From positions 62,001-126,000 of the forward strand of contig CADEDN010000003.1 of assembly GCA_902826095.1 (NCBI GenBank): 64,000 nucleotides of DNA. Direction: 5' to 3'. Within the stretch, counting starts at the first letter, position 1. The number at the start of each line of letters is the position of its first letter. Shown here one piece after another: positions 52,858 to 61,334 of the stretch. This DNA is from an uncultured Alphaproteobacteria bacterium (GTDB lineage Bacteria; Pseudomonadota; Alphaproteobacteria; Caulobacterales; Parvularculaceae). The notes under the pieces are model-generated. The model saw nothing but the letters and a program-made list of their open reading frames with translations. It made no database searches and was not told the origin of the DNA. A program made the position numbers and the translations under genes.

Positions 52858-52897
52858 ACATCACTTGACCAATCTGCGCTGATGAAGACTCATCTCC

Positions 52898-52992
52898 TGT
52901 CATCTCGGAAATCGCCGAACGCGATTACCTGGGACCTCCGGCGGCGAACTCATGGGGTCCCGGATCGGCGCTTCGCGCCGTCGGGGATGACA
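52898..52992. repeat. Palindromic intergenic element with cloverleaf-like folding
   Basis: The 95-base element has ends TGTCATC and GATGACA, an inner GGGACC/GGTCCC pair, and two arm hairpins ATCGC-CGAAC-GCGAT and GGCGC-TTC-GCGCC. This resembles REP-like foldback repeats common between genes in alphaproteobacteria. I see only this copy in the window. Confidence 0.7.
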
Positions 52993-53021
52993 CGATCGGT
53001 CCTGATCAATGCAAGCTGATA

Positions 53022-53360
53022 TCACGGCGCGCCGGGGAGATCCGGGAGAGTGTCGGCGTCGACATCCGTCGTCGGCGCCGACAGTTCAAGCATGATGTCG
53101 ACCTTCTTTTTGCCAGGCTCCAGCACGAAGCGCTGCGGATTATAGCCGGCTTTCGCCACCGTGATGTTGCGGGGCGCGTCGAGTTCGATCGTGCAGGGCG
53201 ACAGGCATTCGCCAAAGCCTTCGACGGTGACGAGGGCGCCGGGCGGCGTCGTCGACACGGTCGTGATGGTCGGCCCTTTTGAGCCGACGAAATCGAAGGT
53301 CTTGCAGCCGGCCGTCAACAGGGCGGCGGCGGTGAGGGCGATCAATCCTGCACGGATCAT
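53022..53360 (-). CDS. PEGA-domain lipoprotein
   Basis: The 112-residue lipoprotein has lipobox LTAGC with lipidated Cys near residue 19. One PEGA-like domain follows: ITTVSTTPPGALVTVEGFGECLSPCTIEL, NITVAKAGYNPQRFVLEPGKKKVDIML. A Cys pair (GECLSPC) lies in the loop that carries the family name motif. PEGA domains occur in surface proteins and probably bind protein or carbohydrate. It is downstream of metC on the same strand with only 4 bases between, so it could share the transcript. Confidence 0.87.
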   Translation of the reverse strand: MIRAGLIALTAAALLTAGCKTFDFVGSKGPTITTVSTTPPGALVTVEGFGECLSPCTIELDAPRNITVAKAGYNPQRFVLEPGKKKVDIMLELSAPTTDVDADTLPDLPGAP

Positions 53361-53364
53361 GGCA

Positions 53365-54525
53365 TTATCCTTTCACCGCCTTCATCGTATCGAAGGCGCG
53401 GCCGAGATCGGCGATTAAATCGTCCGGGTCTTCGAGGCCCGCATGGATCCGCAGAACCGGGCCTTCCTTCGCCCATTTGGTTGCGGAGCGATTCTTCTCC
53501 GGATGCACGTGGATGCACAGGCTTTCAAAGCCGCCCCATGAGAATCCCATGCCGAAATGATGGAGCGCATTGAAAAACGCCTTGATCGCCGGCTTGCCGA
53601 CTGGTCGCAGGATGACGCCGAAGAGGCCTGAAGCGCCGGTGAAATCCCGCTTCCACTTCAGATGACCAGGGCAGGATTTGAAGGCAGGATGGAGGACGGT
53701 GTCGACCTCGGGGCGCTTCGCCAGCCATTTGGCGAGGGCAAGGCCGGTTTCCTCATGCGCCCGCATGCGGACCGCGAGCGTCCGCATCCCGCGCAAGGTG
53801 AGGTAGGCGTCATCGGCCGAGACGTTTGATCCGATTTGCAGCAGCGACTGAAAGACCAGTTTCGCCGTAGCCTCGTCGGCGGACGTGATCGAGCCGATGA
53901 GGCAATCGGAATGGCCGCTGAAATATTTGGTGCCGGCATGAACGACAACGTCGGCGCCAAGTTCGATCGGCTTCAGGTAAACGCCCGCCGACCATGTGTT
54001 GTCGACGATGAGCCTCGCGCCGCCCGCATGCGCGGCTTTGGCGAGCGCCGGCAGGTCCTGCACTTCGAAGGTCAGCGAGCCCGGCGATTCCGCGAAGACG
54101 ACTTTGGTGTTCGGCGTCATCAGATCTGAAACGCCGGCGCCGATTTCCGGATCATAGAACGCCGTTTCAACGCCGAACCGCGCCAGGAAATTCTGGCAGA
54201 ATTTCCGCGACGGATCATAGGCGCTGTCCGTCATCAGCAGTCGGTCGCCGGCGCGCAGGAAAGCGAGGAGTGCCGCGTTGACCGCCTGCAGACCGGATGA
54301 GGCAAGCCGCGTTTCAACGCCGCCTTCGAGGGCGCAGATCGCCTCTTCAAGCGCGCGATGAGTCGCGCCGCCGAGGCGCCCGTAGACGATGTTTTTTCCG
54401 CCGTCGAGAAAATCGTCATAGGTCGGGAAGAGATAGGTCGAGGCGCGCTCGACTTGCATATTGACCGGGTGAAACGGACGGCGCTTCGGGCGCCCCGCCG
54501 CGACGAGTTTCGTGCGTTCTTTCAT
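53365..54525 (-). CDS. metC: Cystathionine beta-lyase (MetC-type PLP enzyme)
   Basis: The 386-residue Cys/Met-metabolism PLP enzyme has the PLP lysine K200 in VVVHAGTKYFSGHSD, and RLASSGLQAVNAALLAFL, LIVDNTWSAG, GSNVSADDAYLTLRGMRTL are typical of MetC. It should cleave cystathionine to homocysteine. C-terminal HPAFKSCPGHLKWKRDFTGASGLF matches the proteobacterial MetC. Start ATG 54525 overlaps the GNAT stop by four bases, placing it last in the sulfur operon. Confidence 0.93.
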   Translation of the reverse strand: MKERTKLVAAGRPKRRPFHPVNMQVERASTYLFPTYDDFLDGGKNIVYGRLGGATHRALEEAICALEGGVETRLASSGLQAVNAALLAFLRAGDRLLMTDSAYDPSRKFCQNFLARFGVETAFYDPEIGAGVSDLMTPNTKVVFAESPGSLTFEVQDLPALAKAAHAGGARLIVDNTWSAGVYLKPIELGADVVVHAGTKYFSGHSDCLIGSITSADEATAKLVFQSLLQIGSNVSADDAYLTLRGMRTLAVRMRAHEETGLALAKWLAKRPEVDTVLHPAFKSCPGHLKWKRDFTGASGLFGVILRPVGKPAIKAFFNALHHFGMGFSWGGFESLCIHVHPEKNRSATKWAKEGPVLRIHAGLEDPDDLIADLGRAFDTMKAVKG

Positions 54526-55061
54526 GCGCTGTCGCGGCTTTCCTGATCGAGCACGTCAACCTGCCCTTGCCGCTGGTCGAATACGGCGAATCCGAACTTC
54601 TGGTAAAGCGGCAACGCCGCCGGATGATCAAGCGTACAGGTCTCGATGCGGACTTCCTCGGGCCCCAAAGACCACGCAAGATCGATAGCGTTCGACAGAA
54701 AATACCGCGACAGGCCGCGCCCGATGAAATCCGGCGCGAGGCCGAAAAACCGGATCTCGGACGTTCGTCCGTCCGCCGCGTCGATCTCGGTCATGCCCGC
54801 GGGAACGCCATTGACATACAGCACATAAAGATAGGTCTTGGGATCGCCGATGATCGCCTCTAGTTCCGCGTCGGAAAGGCGCCGGCGGCTCACCCAGTTC
54901 CATCGCCTGCCGATGAGGTCGTAGAGATAGCGGTAAAAATGCGCCGGCGGATCTTCCGCGCGGAGAATGGCGATCTTGCCGGGCGGACGCGGCTGCGGCG
55001 CGAAGGCGGGACGCGCGCGCTGACGCAGATAGGTAATCGTGACGTCGACCCGCCGGTCCAT
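54522..55061 (-). CDS. GNAT N-acetyltransferase inside the sulfur amino acid operon
   Basis: The 179-residue GNAT-fold protein has YRYLYDLIGRRWNWVSRRRLSDAEL, LYVLYVNGVPAGMTEIDA and EIRFFGLAPDFIGRGLSRYFLSNAIDLAW with an acetyl-CoA pyrophosphate motif, followed by ETCTLDHPAALPLYQKFGF. The first part resembles alphaproteobacterial GNATs beside metC. Its start is 6 bases downstream of sseA and its end overlaps metC by four bases. An acetyl acceptor could be a sulfur amino acid or its precursor, which is inference only. Confidence 0.88.
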   Translation of the reverse strand: MDRRVDVTITYLRQRARPAFAPQPRPPGKIAILRAEDPPAHFYRYLYDLIGRRWNWVSRRRLSDAELEAIIGDPKTYLYVLYVNGVPAGMTEIDAADGRTSEIRFFGLAPDFIGRGLSRYFLSNAIDLAWSLGPEEVRIETCTLDHPAALPLYQKFGFAVFDQRQGQVDVLDQESRDSA

Positions 55062-55067
55062 GCGCTT

Positions 55068-55931
55068 TCAGTCGGTTGCGACGGGGAAGAGGCGCGGATC
55101 GTTCGCCTCCGCGCCCCATTCGGCCCACGACCCGTCATAGAGCCCATGCCGCCGATGGCCAAGCCGCTCCAGCGCCAGCGCGATGACGGAGGCGGTGACG
55201 CCGGAACCGCAGCTCGCGATGACTTCGGTTTCGGCGTGGACGCCGCGGTCGTGAAAGAGCCGCGCGAGTTCATGCAGCGGCCTTAGCTCGCCGCCCTCGC
55301 CGATCAGCAAGGAGTGGGGGAGATTGACGGCGCCCGGCATATGACCGCGACGCAGCGCCGGGCGCGGCTCGGCCGCCTCGCCCGAAAAACGCGCGGCCGG
55401 CCTTGCGTCAAGGACGACGCCCTCGCCCGATTTGAGGAACGCGCGGACATCGTCCGCCCGCCGCGCGAGATCCGCCGGGCTTTGCGCGACGTAGGTCGCG
55501 GGCCGAAGCGCGGCGACGCCCTTCTCGGTCCGGCGATCCTCGCGCAGCCATTTCGGCAGGCCGCCGTCGAGGACCGACACACGCTCATGGCCCATGGCGC
55601 GAAAGGTCCACCAGACCCGCGCGGCCGAGAAAATTCCCTGATCGTCATAGGCGATGACGCAGTCGCTCGCGCGGACGCCAAGATCGCCGACCGCCTTGGC
55701 GAAAGCGGCCGGGGAGGGAAGCATATGCGGCAGCGGCGTCGCCCGGTCGGCGACCTCGTCGATGTCGAAGAACACCGCGCCCGGAATGCGCCTTTGCGCG
55801 TGGTCATTTCGTGCCGGCGGATTGCCCGGCATGCGCCATGATCCGTCCACGATCTTGATGTCGGGCGCGTCAAGGCGCGCGGCGAGCCAGTCGGTCGTCG
55901 CCAGCGGATAGGGAAATTCTTCGTCGGTCAT
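55068..55931 (-). CDS. sseA: 3-mercaptopyruvate sulfurtransferase
   Basis: The 287-residue tandem rhodanese protein has the active-site loop CGSGVTAS with C241, the sequence characteristic of mercaptopyruvate sulfurtransferase rather than thiosulfate sulfurtransferase. The N-terminal rhodanese (VDGSWRMPGNPPARNDHAQRRIPGAVFFDID) is inactive. It transfers sulfane sulfur from 3-mercaptopyruvate. Its start overlaps the cysK stop by four bases (ATGA). Confidence 0.95.
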   Translation of the reverse strand: MTDEEFPYPLATTDWLAARLDAPDIKIVDGSWRMPGNPPARNDHAQRRIPGAVFFDIDEVADRATPLPHMLPSPAAFAKAVGDLGVRASDCVIAYDDQGIFSAARVWWTFRAMGHERVSVLDGGLPKWLREDRRTEKGVAALRPATYVAQSPADLARRADDVRAFLKSGEGVVLDARPAARFSGEAAEPRPALRRGHMPGAVNLPHSLLIGEGGELRPLHELARLFHDRGVHAETEVIASCGSGVTASVIALALERLGHRRHGLYDGSWAEWGAEANDPRLFPVATD

Positions 55932-56929
55932 GTCATCCAGCGCGGGATCGGAAGTCCCTTCGAGCGCAGAAACTCCGGATTGTAGAGCTTGGAAGCATAG
56001 CGATTGCCGTAGTCGCAGAGAATGGTGACGATCGTCGCGCCGGGGCCGAGATCGCGCGCAAGGCGGATTGCGCCCGCAATATTGATCCCGGACGATCCGC
56101 CAAGGCAGAGGCCTTCCTCCTCGACGAGCCTGAACAATATCGCGAGGGCCTCGGCGTCGCCGACGCGATAGGCGTCGTCAAAGGCGAGACCTTCGAGATT
56201 GGCGGTGACCCGGCCTTGCCCGATCCCTTCAGTGATCGACGAGCCTTCGGTTTCGAGATTTCCGGTCTTCACCCAGCTGTAGAGCTTCGCCCCGTAAGGG
56301 TCTGTCAGCACGCATTTGACGTCGCGGTTGCGTTCCTTGAGGGCGAGGGTGACGCCGCCGAGCGTGCCGCCCGAACCGACCGCGCAGGTGAAGCCGTCGA
56401 TCGCGCCGTCCGTCTGCTCCCATATCTCGACGCCGGTCGTTCGGTAATGCGTGTCGCGATTGGCGACATTGTCGAACTGGTTCGCCCAGATCGCGCCGTT
56501 CGGTTCGCTCTTCGCGAGGTCCTCGGCGAGGCGCCGCGAGAAATGCACATAGTGGTTGGGATCGGCATAGGCGACAGCGTCGACCTCGGTCAGCGCCGCG
56601 CCGAGCAGGCGCACCGCGAGCTTCTTTTCCTCGGTCTGCGTCCTCGGCATGACGATCTTCACCCGATAGCCGAGAATGGCGCCGACCAGCGCAAGTCCGA
56701 TGCCGGTGTTGCCCGCGGTTCCCTCGACGATGACGCCGCCGGGTCTCAAGGCGCCGCGCTCCTCCGCGTCGCGGATGATGCCGAGCGCGGCGCGGTCCTT
56801 CACCGACTGGCCGGGATTGAGAAATTCCGCCTTGCCGAAAATATGGCAACCGGTCTCTTCGGATGCGCGCTTCAGCTTGATGAGCGGCGTCGATCCGATG
56901 GCGTCAAGGGCAGATTCGTGAAAGCGCAT
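55928..56929 (-). CDS. Cysteine synthase A
   Basis: The 333-residue O-acetylserine sulfhydrylase-type PLP enzyme carries the PLP lysine K44 in NPGQSVKDRAALGII, EGTAGNTGIGLALVGA, GSGGTLGGV, and GGSSGINIAGAIRLA. It makes cysteine from O-acetylserine and sulfide. It is a divergent CysK of the type adjacent to sseA and metC in this operon. First gene of a four-gene minus-strand unit, with 87 bases to the CFA synthase stop upstream. Confidence 0.93.
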   Translation of the reverse strand: MRFHESALDAIGSTPLIKLKRASEETGCHIFGKAEFLNPGQSVKDRAALGIIRDAEERGALRPGGVIVEGTAGNTGIGLALVGAILGYRVKIVMPRTQTEEKKLAVRLLGAALTEVDAVAYADPNHYVHFSRRLAEDLAKSEPNGAIWANQFDNVANRDTHYRTTGVEIWEQTDGAIDGFTCAVGSGGTLGGVTLALKERNRDVKCVLTDPYGAKLYSWVKTGNLETEGSSITEGIGQGRVTANLEGLAFDDAYRVGDAEALAILFRLVEEEGLCLGGSSGINIAGAIRLARDLGPGATIVTILCDYGNRYASKLYNPEFLRSKGLPIPRWMT

Positions 56930-57016
56930 GGCGGTCGCCGGCGGTTAGCGGTCAGCAATTGGCTGTCGTATCAGGCATTGCGCCTGATCGCACATTCAAT
57001 TTTTCTGATCGCCCGC

Positions 57017-58267
57017 TCAGCCGCGCGCGAGCCGGATCTGCATCACGTCGGTCGTCGCCGCCTTGAAGCCGGCCTCGCAATAGCTGAGATAGAACTGCCA
57101 GAGTTTCTTGAACTTGTCGTCAAAGCCAAGCGCGACGATGTCGTCCCACGCCGCCAGGAAGCGCCGACGCCATTCCGCGAGCGTCGCGGCGTAATCCTGA
57201 CCAAAGGCGGCCGCGCCCTGCCAGAGAAGGCCGGCGCGGCTGGTCTCCCGCATCAGCGCGTCCCTGGAGGGCAGCATGCCGCCCGGGAACACGTAGCGTT
57301 TGATGAAATCCGTCGAGCGTGAATAGGTGTCGAAATAGCGATCGGCGATGGTGATCGTCTGGACGCCGGCGACGCCGCCGGGCTCAAGCAGGTCGCGGAC
57401 CTTGCCGAAATAGGTCGGCCAATATTCCTGACCGACCGCTTCGAACATTTCGATCGAGGCGATCTTGTCATAACTGCCCGACGCGTCCCGATAATCCTGA
57501 AGCCTGAATTCAACGCGTTCGGAGAGGCCCTGCCGGAAGATGCGCGCGCGGGCGTAGTCGAGCTGCGAGGGCGAAATCGTGAGGCCGGTGACGCTCGCGC
57601 CGACTTCCTTCGCCGCGAACTCCGCGAAACCGCCCCAGCCGGAGCCGATCTCAAGCACGCGCTCGCCGGGCTTCAGGTCGATCGACCGCGCGAGCGTCAG
57701 ATATTTGTTGCGCTGCGCGGCGGCAAGGTCGGACGCCGACGCTGAAAAGCGCGCCGACGAATAGGTCATCGTTCCGTCGAGCCATTTTTCATAGAAGGAA
57801 TTGCCGAGATCGTAATGCGCCATGATATTGCGGCGCGATCCGGCGCGGGTGTTTTTGTTGAGACCATGCCGGATGCGGTCAAAAAACTCGATCAGCGGCG
57901 TCGCCCTGAAGGCTTCGCGCACGAAATCCGCATTGCGCGCGAAGACATAAAGAACGTCGGTGACATTGGGCGAGTCCCATTGTCCGTCGGCGAAGCTCTC
58001 GAAAAACCCGATATCGCCGCCGAGCACGGAGCGCCGCGCAAACGCGTAATCGCGCACCAGGATGACGCCTTCAGTCTCGGTTTCTTCCCGGCCGGAAAAT
58101 TTCACGCTCCGTCCGTCCGGCAGCACAAAGCGCAAGGCGCCGAACCTGATCCGCGACGCCATGTTGCAGGCGAGACGCATGAACAGCGGCAGGCTGGCGA
58201 TAATCCTTTCGCGCTCGCCGCCCGAAATCGCGCGCAGGTCGCATTCGGATGAAGATGCGGTGGTCAT
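57017..58267 (-). CDS. Cyclopropane-fatty-acyl-phospholipid synthase
   Basis: ATG 58267 is preceded by GAGGAG and gives 416 residues. NIMAHYDLGNSFYEKWLDGTMTYSSA is the substrate-binding hallmark, and VLEIGSGWGGFAEFAA binds S-adenosylmethionine. ASIEMFEAVGQEYW and FIKRYVFPGGMLPS are family motifs. It adds a methylene bridge to membrane phospholipid unsaturated fatty acids. A frame up to 58312 adds only residues unlike the family. It is 41 bases downstream of the photolyase and probably co-transcribed. Confidence 0.93.
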   Translation of the reverse strand: MTTASSSECDLRAISGGERERIIASLPLFMRLACNMASRIRFGALRFVLPDGRSVKFSGREETETEGVILVRDYAFARRSVLGGDIGFFESFADGQWDSPNVTDVLYVFARNADFVREAFRATPLIEFFDRIRHGLNKNTRAGSRRNIMAHYDLGNSFYEKWLDGTMTYSSARFSASASDLAAAQRNKYLTLARSIDLKPGERVLEIGSGWGGFAEFAAKEVGASVTGLTISPSQLDYARARIFRQGLSERVEFRLQDYRDASGSYDKIASIEMFEAVGQEYWPTYFGKVRDLLEPGGVAGVQTITIADRYFDTYSRSTDFIKRYVFPGGMLPSRDALMRETSRAGLLWQGAAAFGQDYAATLAEWRRRFLAAWDDIVALGFDDKFKKLWQFYLSYCEAGFKAATTDVMQIRLARG

Positions 58268-58308
58268 GGCTAGCTCCTCATTTGGGAATTCCGAGGGGTG
58301 AAATCCAG

Positions 58309-59757
58309 TCACAAGGCCGCCGTTCTCATCGCATCATATGCGCCAAGCGCCCGCGCGCGCGATTGACCAGGGTCAACGATCGGACGCGGATAGGCAGCGC
58401 CAAGCGTAATATTCGCCGCCTTCAGCGCCGCCTCCGGCGCGGTCCACGGCGCATGGATATGCGCGTTCGAAAGGCCGGCGAGTTCGGGAACGAACGCACG
58501 GACATAAGCGCCGTCCGGATCGAATTTTTCGCCCTGCGTCACCGGATTGAAAATGCGGAAATAGGGGGCGGCGTCCGCGCCGCATCCGGCGACCCATTGC
58601 CAACTTGCCGGGTTGCTCGCGGGGTCGGCGTCGACGAGCGTTTCCCAGAACCAGCGCTCGCCTTTTTTCCAGGGGATCAGCAGATTCTTGACGAGAAAAC
58701 TCGCGGCGATCATCCGGACGCGATTGTGCATCCAGCCGGTTTTCCAGAGTTCGCGCATGCCGGCGTCGACGATCGGAACGCCGGTCCGGCCGCGCGTCCA
58801 TGCGCGGAATGCGGCTTGATCCTCGCGCCACGGAAAGCGCGCAAAGGCCGGACGCAGCGGCTCCCCCGGCAATTGGGGATTGTGAAAAAGGAGGTGATAG
58901 GAAAATTCGCGCCACGCAAGCTCGGACAGGAATTTTTCGCGTTGCGCATCGCCAAGGCTTCCCGCCGCCATCGCCGCGATCGTCGCATTCCAGACCGTCA
59001 GCGGGCTGATCGTGCCGATCGCGAGATGCGGGGAGAGGCGCGAGGTTCCGGGACGATCCGGCCGGTTGCGATCTTCGCCATAGGACCGCGCCGGGCCGTC
59101 GAGGAATTCCGCGAGCGCGCGCGCAGCGCCGTCTTCGCTTGGCCGCCAGCAATCGCTGAACGCCGACGCCCAGTCAGGCGAGGTCGGCGTCAATTCAAGC
59201 CGGTCAAGATCGCCGGCGAGCGCGCGGCCAAGACCATATTGCGCATCAAACCGCGGTTCTTGTCCCTCGCGCCTTGAAGGGCCTGCCTGCCGCAACGCTT
59301 TCCAGAAGGGCGTGAAGACCTGATAGGGACCGCCGGTCTTTGTCCTTAGCTCCCAAGGCTCGCGCAGCAACGATCCATTGTGGGAGAGCGCGTCGATCCC
59401 CGCGGCGGACAATCTCGCTTTCAGCGATTTGTCGGTTTCGATTTCGGCCGCCCCGTAACGGCGATTCCAATGGACCGCCGCCGCGCCGATTTCGCGCGCC
59501 GCCTCTTCGACGCAATCGGCTTCGCGGCCGCGACGAAACAGCAAAGAGACGCCATACCCCTCCAAGCGTTCCGCCAGCGCGTGAAGGGCATGATGCAGGA
59601 ACCATTTCTGAGCCGCGCCAGGCGCGTAAACAGCTTCTTCATCAAGGACATAGAGGCAGACGACCGGTCCGCCCCCATTCGCCGCCGCGGTGAGCGCCGG
59701 ATTGTCCTGCAACCGCAGATCGCGCCGGAGCCAGACAAGGGTCGGGGACTTTGCCAT
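58309..59757 (-). CDS. phrB: Deoxyribodipyrimidine photolyase (class I)
   Basis: The 482-residue protein starts at ATG 59757 with TLVWLRRDLRLQDNPAL. It contains the antenna-binding Rossmann part and the FAD-binding block: SRLSPHLAIGTISPLTVW, LAWREFSYHLLFHNP, WTRGRTGVPIVDAGMRELWKTGWMHNRVRMIAASFLVKNLLIPW and DADPASNPASWQWVAGCGADAAPYFRIFNP. It repairs UV cyclobutane pyrimidine dimers with blue light. A longer frame to 59796 is unlikely. Confidence 0.95.
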   Translation of the reverse strand: MAKSPTLVWLRRDLRLQDNPALTAAANGGGPVVCLYVLDEEAVYAPGAAQKWFLHHALHALAERLEGYGVSLLFRRGREADCVEEAAREIGAAAVHWNRRYGAAEIETDKSLKARLSAAGIDALSHNGSLLREPWELRTKTGGPYQVFTPFWKALRQAGPSRREGQEPRFDAQYGLGRALAGDLDRLELTPTSPDWASAFSDCWRPSEDGAARALAEFLDGPARSYGEDRNRPDRPGTSRLSPHLAIGTISPLTVWNATIAAMAAGSLGDAQREKFLSELAWREFSYHLLFHNPQLPGEPLRPAFARFPWREDQAAFRAWTRGRTGVPIVDAGMRELWKTGWMHNRVRMIAASFLVKNLLIPWKKGERWFWETLVDADPASNPASWQWVAGCGADAAPYFRIFNPVTQGEKFDPDGAYVRAFVPELAGLSNAHIHAPWTAPEAALKAANITLGAAYPRPIVDPGQSRARALGAYDAMRTAAL

Positions 59758-59843
59758 TCCCGTCTTACGCAGGCCCAAGTGGACCGGATGCGTCAAACCC
59801 GGTACAAAATGCGAATCTGTCTGGTTGCATGAAGGGTCAGCCG

Positions 59844-60287
59844 ATGTCCGCGGAAAGTATCGTCAACGCCTTCGGCCTCAGCGAGTTGCTGGCTCGGGAC
59901 TATCTTGCGGTGCAGCTGATAGTCCTTGCCGCGACGGCAGGCCTTTTCGTGCTTTCGCTGGCGATGATGATCATGGCGGCAAGGTCCGCCGGCGGCGCCC
60001 GCAAGGCGCGCGGAGAAGCGGAGTCCTATCTCAGGAACGCGCAAGACGTCGTCGTCGAGGCGCGGCAGCTTTCGGCAAGGATTGAGCGGGCGATGGCGTC
60101 GTCCCCGCGCCCGGAAACGTCAGCGAGCAACCGCCCGATCCGCGTCAGCGCCCGCGAGACGACAGCCGAAGCGGCGGTCGAGATCCTTGATTTGAAAGAC
60201 GCCGACGCCGTATCGAGCCGCAATCTCGACGCTGCGAAGGACGGGGCGACAGTCCCGAGCGGACTTTTGCGCCGCCGCCGGCGCTGA
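59844..60287 (+). CDS. Small single-pass membrane protein, unknown
   Basis: The 147-residue protein starts at ATG 59844 (AAGGG upstream) and has a single transmembrane helix (about residues 20-44), then an Ala/Arg/Glu helical region ARKARGEAESYLRNAQDVVVEARQLSARIERAM, and a low-complexity basic tail. I do not recognise the family. It is divergent from the photolyase and abuts the convergent kdsD stop with no bases between. ATG 59829 is an alternative start. Confidence 0.6.
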   Translation: MSAESIVNAFGLSELLARDYLAVQLIVLAATAGLFVLSLAMMIMAARSAGGARKARGEAESYLRNAQDVVVEARQLSARIERAMASSPRPETSASNRPIRVSARETTAEAAVEILDLKDADAVSSRNLDAAKDGATVPSGLLRRRRR

Positions 60288-61241
60288 TCAAAGGACGCCG
60301 GTCGACAGGCAATCGTGAACGTGAAGGAGACCGACCGGCTTGCCTGCGTCGGTCACAAAGAGCGCGGTGATTTTGCCGCGACTCAATAAAGCAAGCGCGT
60401 CGCCGGCAAGCGTCTCGGGCGTCACCGTTTTCGGCGTCTTGGTCATGATCGATTCAACCGGCGTCGTCTGGTCGACATGGCCGAAGGCGCGGCGGAGATC
60501 GCCGTCGGTCAAGATGCCGACGAGCTTGCGATCGCGATCGACAAGACCGACGCAGCCAAAGCCCCCCATATTCAGGATGCGAACCGCGTCTTCCAGCGGC
60601 GCGGTCGAAATGCACAGCGGGAGCTTTTCGGCGCCGTGCATCAAATCGCTGACGCGGCGCAGCGCCGCGCCGAGATTGCCGCGCGGGTGGAAGCCGTGAA
60701 AATCGACGGCGGTGAAGCCCTTGTCGCGCAAGAGCGCGACCGCCAGCGCGTCGCCGATCGCCATCATCATGGTCGTCGACGTCGTCGGCGCGCGCGTCTC
60801 ACCGCAGGCTTCCTTCGCGTCGGGGATGATGATCGTCGCGTTTGCGGCGCCAGCGAGCGTCGATTTCGCGCCGGCCGTGATCGCGACCACCGGAACGGAA
60901 AAGCGGTGCGCATAAGCGAGGAGGTCGCTCATCTCCGGCGTCTCGCCGGACTTCGAAAGCGCAAGGATCGCGTCGTCGCGCGCGATCATCCCGAGATCGC
61001 CATGGCTCGCCTCGCCGGGATGGACGAAGATCGCCGGCGCGCCGGTCGAGGAAAGGGTCGCGGCGATTTTCCGGGCGACATGGCCGGACTTGCCCATGCC
61101 GGTCGCGATGATCTTGCCTTTGACGCCTTTCAAGAGGTCGACGGCGCGGCCGAATTCGCCGCCGAGCGACGCCTTCAGCGCTTCAAGCCCGGCGATTTCG
61201 AGGGCGAGAACGTCGCGCGCGGCTTCAAGATGCTTGTTCAT
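60288..61241 (-). CDS. kdsD: KpsF/GutQ arabinose-5-phosphate isomerase
   Basis: The 317-residue protein has an SIS domain (ATGMGKSGHVARKIAATLSSTG, LALSKSGETPEM) and two CBS repeats (LPLCISTAPLEDAV, KTVTPETLAGDALALLSRGKITALFV). It makes D-arabinose 5-phosphate, the first step of Kdo synthesis for lipopolysaccharide. ATG 61241 was chosen; a frame continuing to 62192 is antisense to kdsA and rejected. It is divergent from kdsA, which starts 93 bases upstream. Confidence 0.93.
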   Translation of the reverse strand: MNKHLEAARDVLALEIAGLEALKASLGGEFGRAVDLLKGVKGKIIATGMGKSGHVARKIAATLSSTGAPAIFVHPGEASHGDLGMIARDDAILALSKSGETPEMSDLLAYAHRFSVPVVAITAGAKSTLAGAANATIIIPDAKEACGETRAPTTSTTMMMAIGDALAVALLRDKGFTAVDFHGFHPRGNLGAALRRVSDLMHGAEKLPLCISTAPLEDAVRILNMGGFGCVGLVDRDRKLVGILTDGDLRRAFGHVDQTTPVESIMTKTPKTVTPETLAGDALALLSRGKITALFVTDAGKPVGLLHVHDCLSTGVL

Positions 61242-61334
61242 TAATGCCAGCCTGACCCGGTGGGCGGCCTTGCCTGTCGGGGCCGCGTCGGGCCATTTAC
61301 GGAAAGTTCGGCGAAAACGCCAAGAGGAGCATGA

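Noticed and set aside
52597-53019. Open frame running through the repeat at 52.9 kb
   Set aside because: It crosses the metallopeptidase gene end, a terminator and the repeat and shows no family-like sequence.
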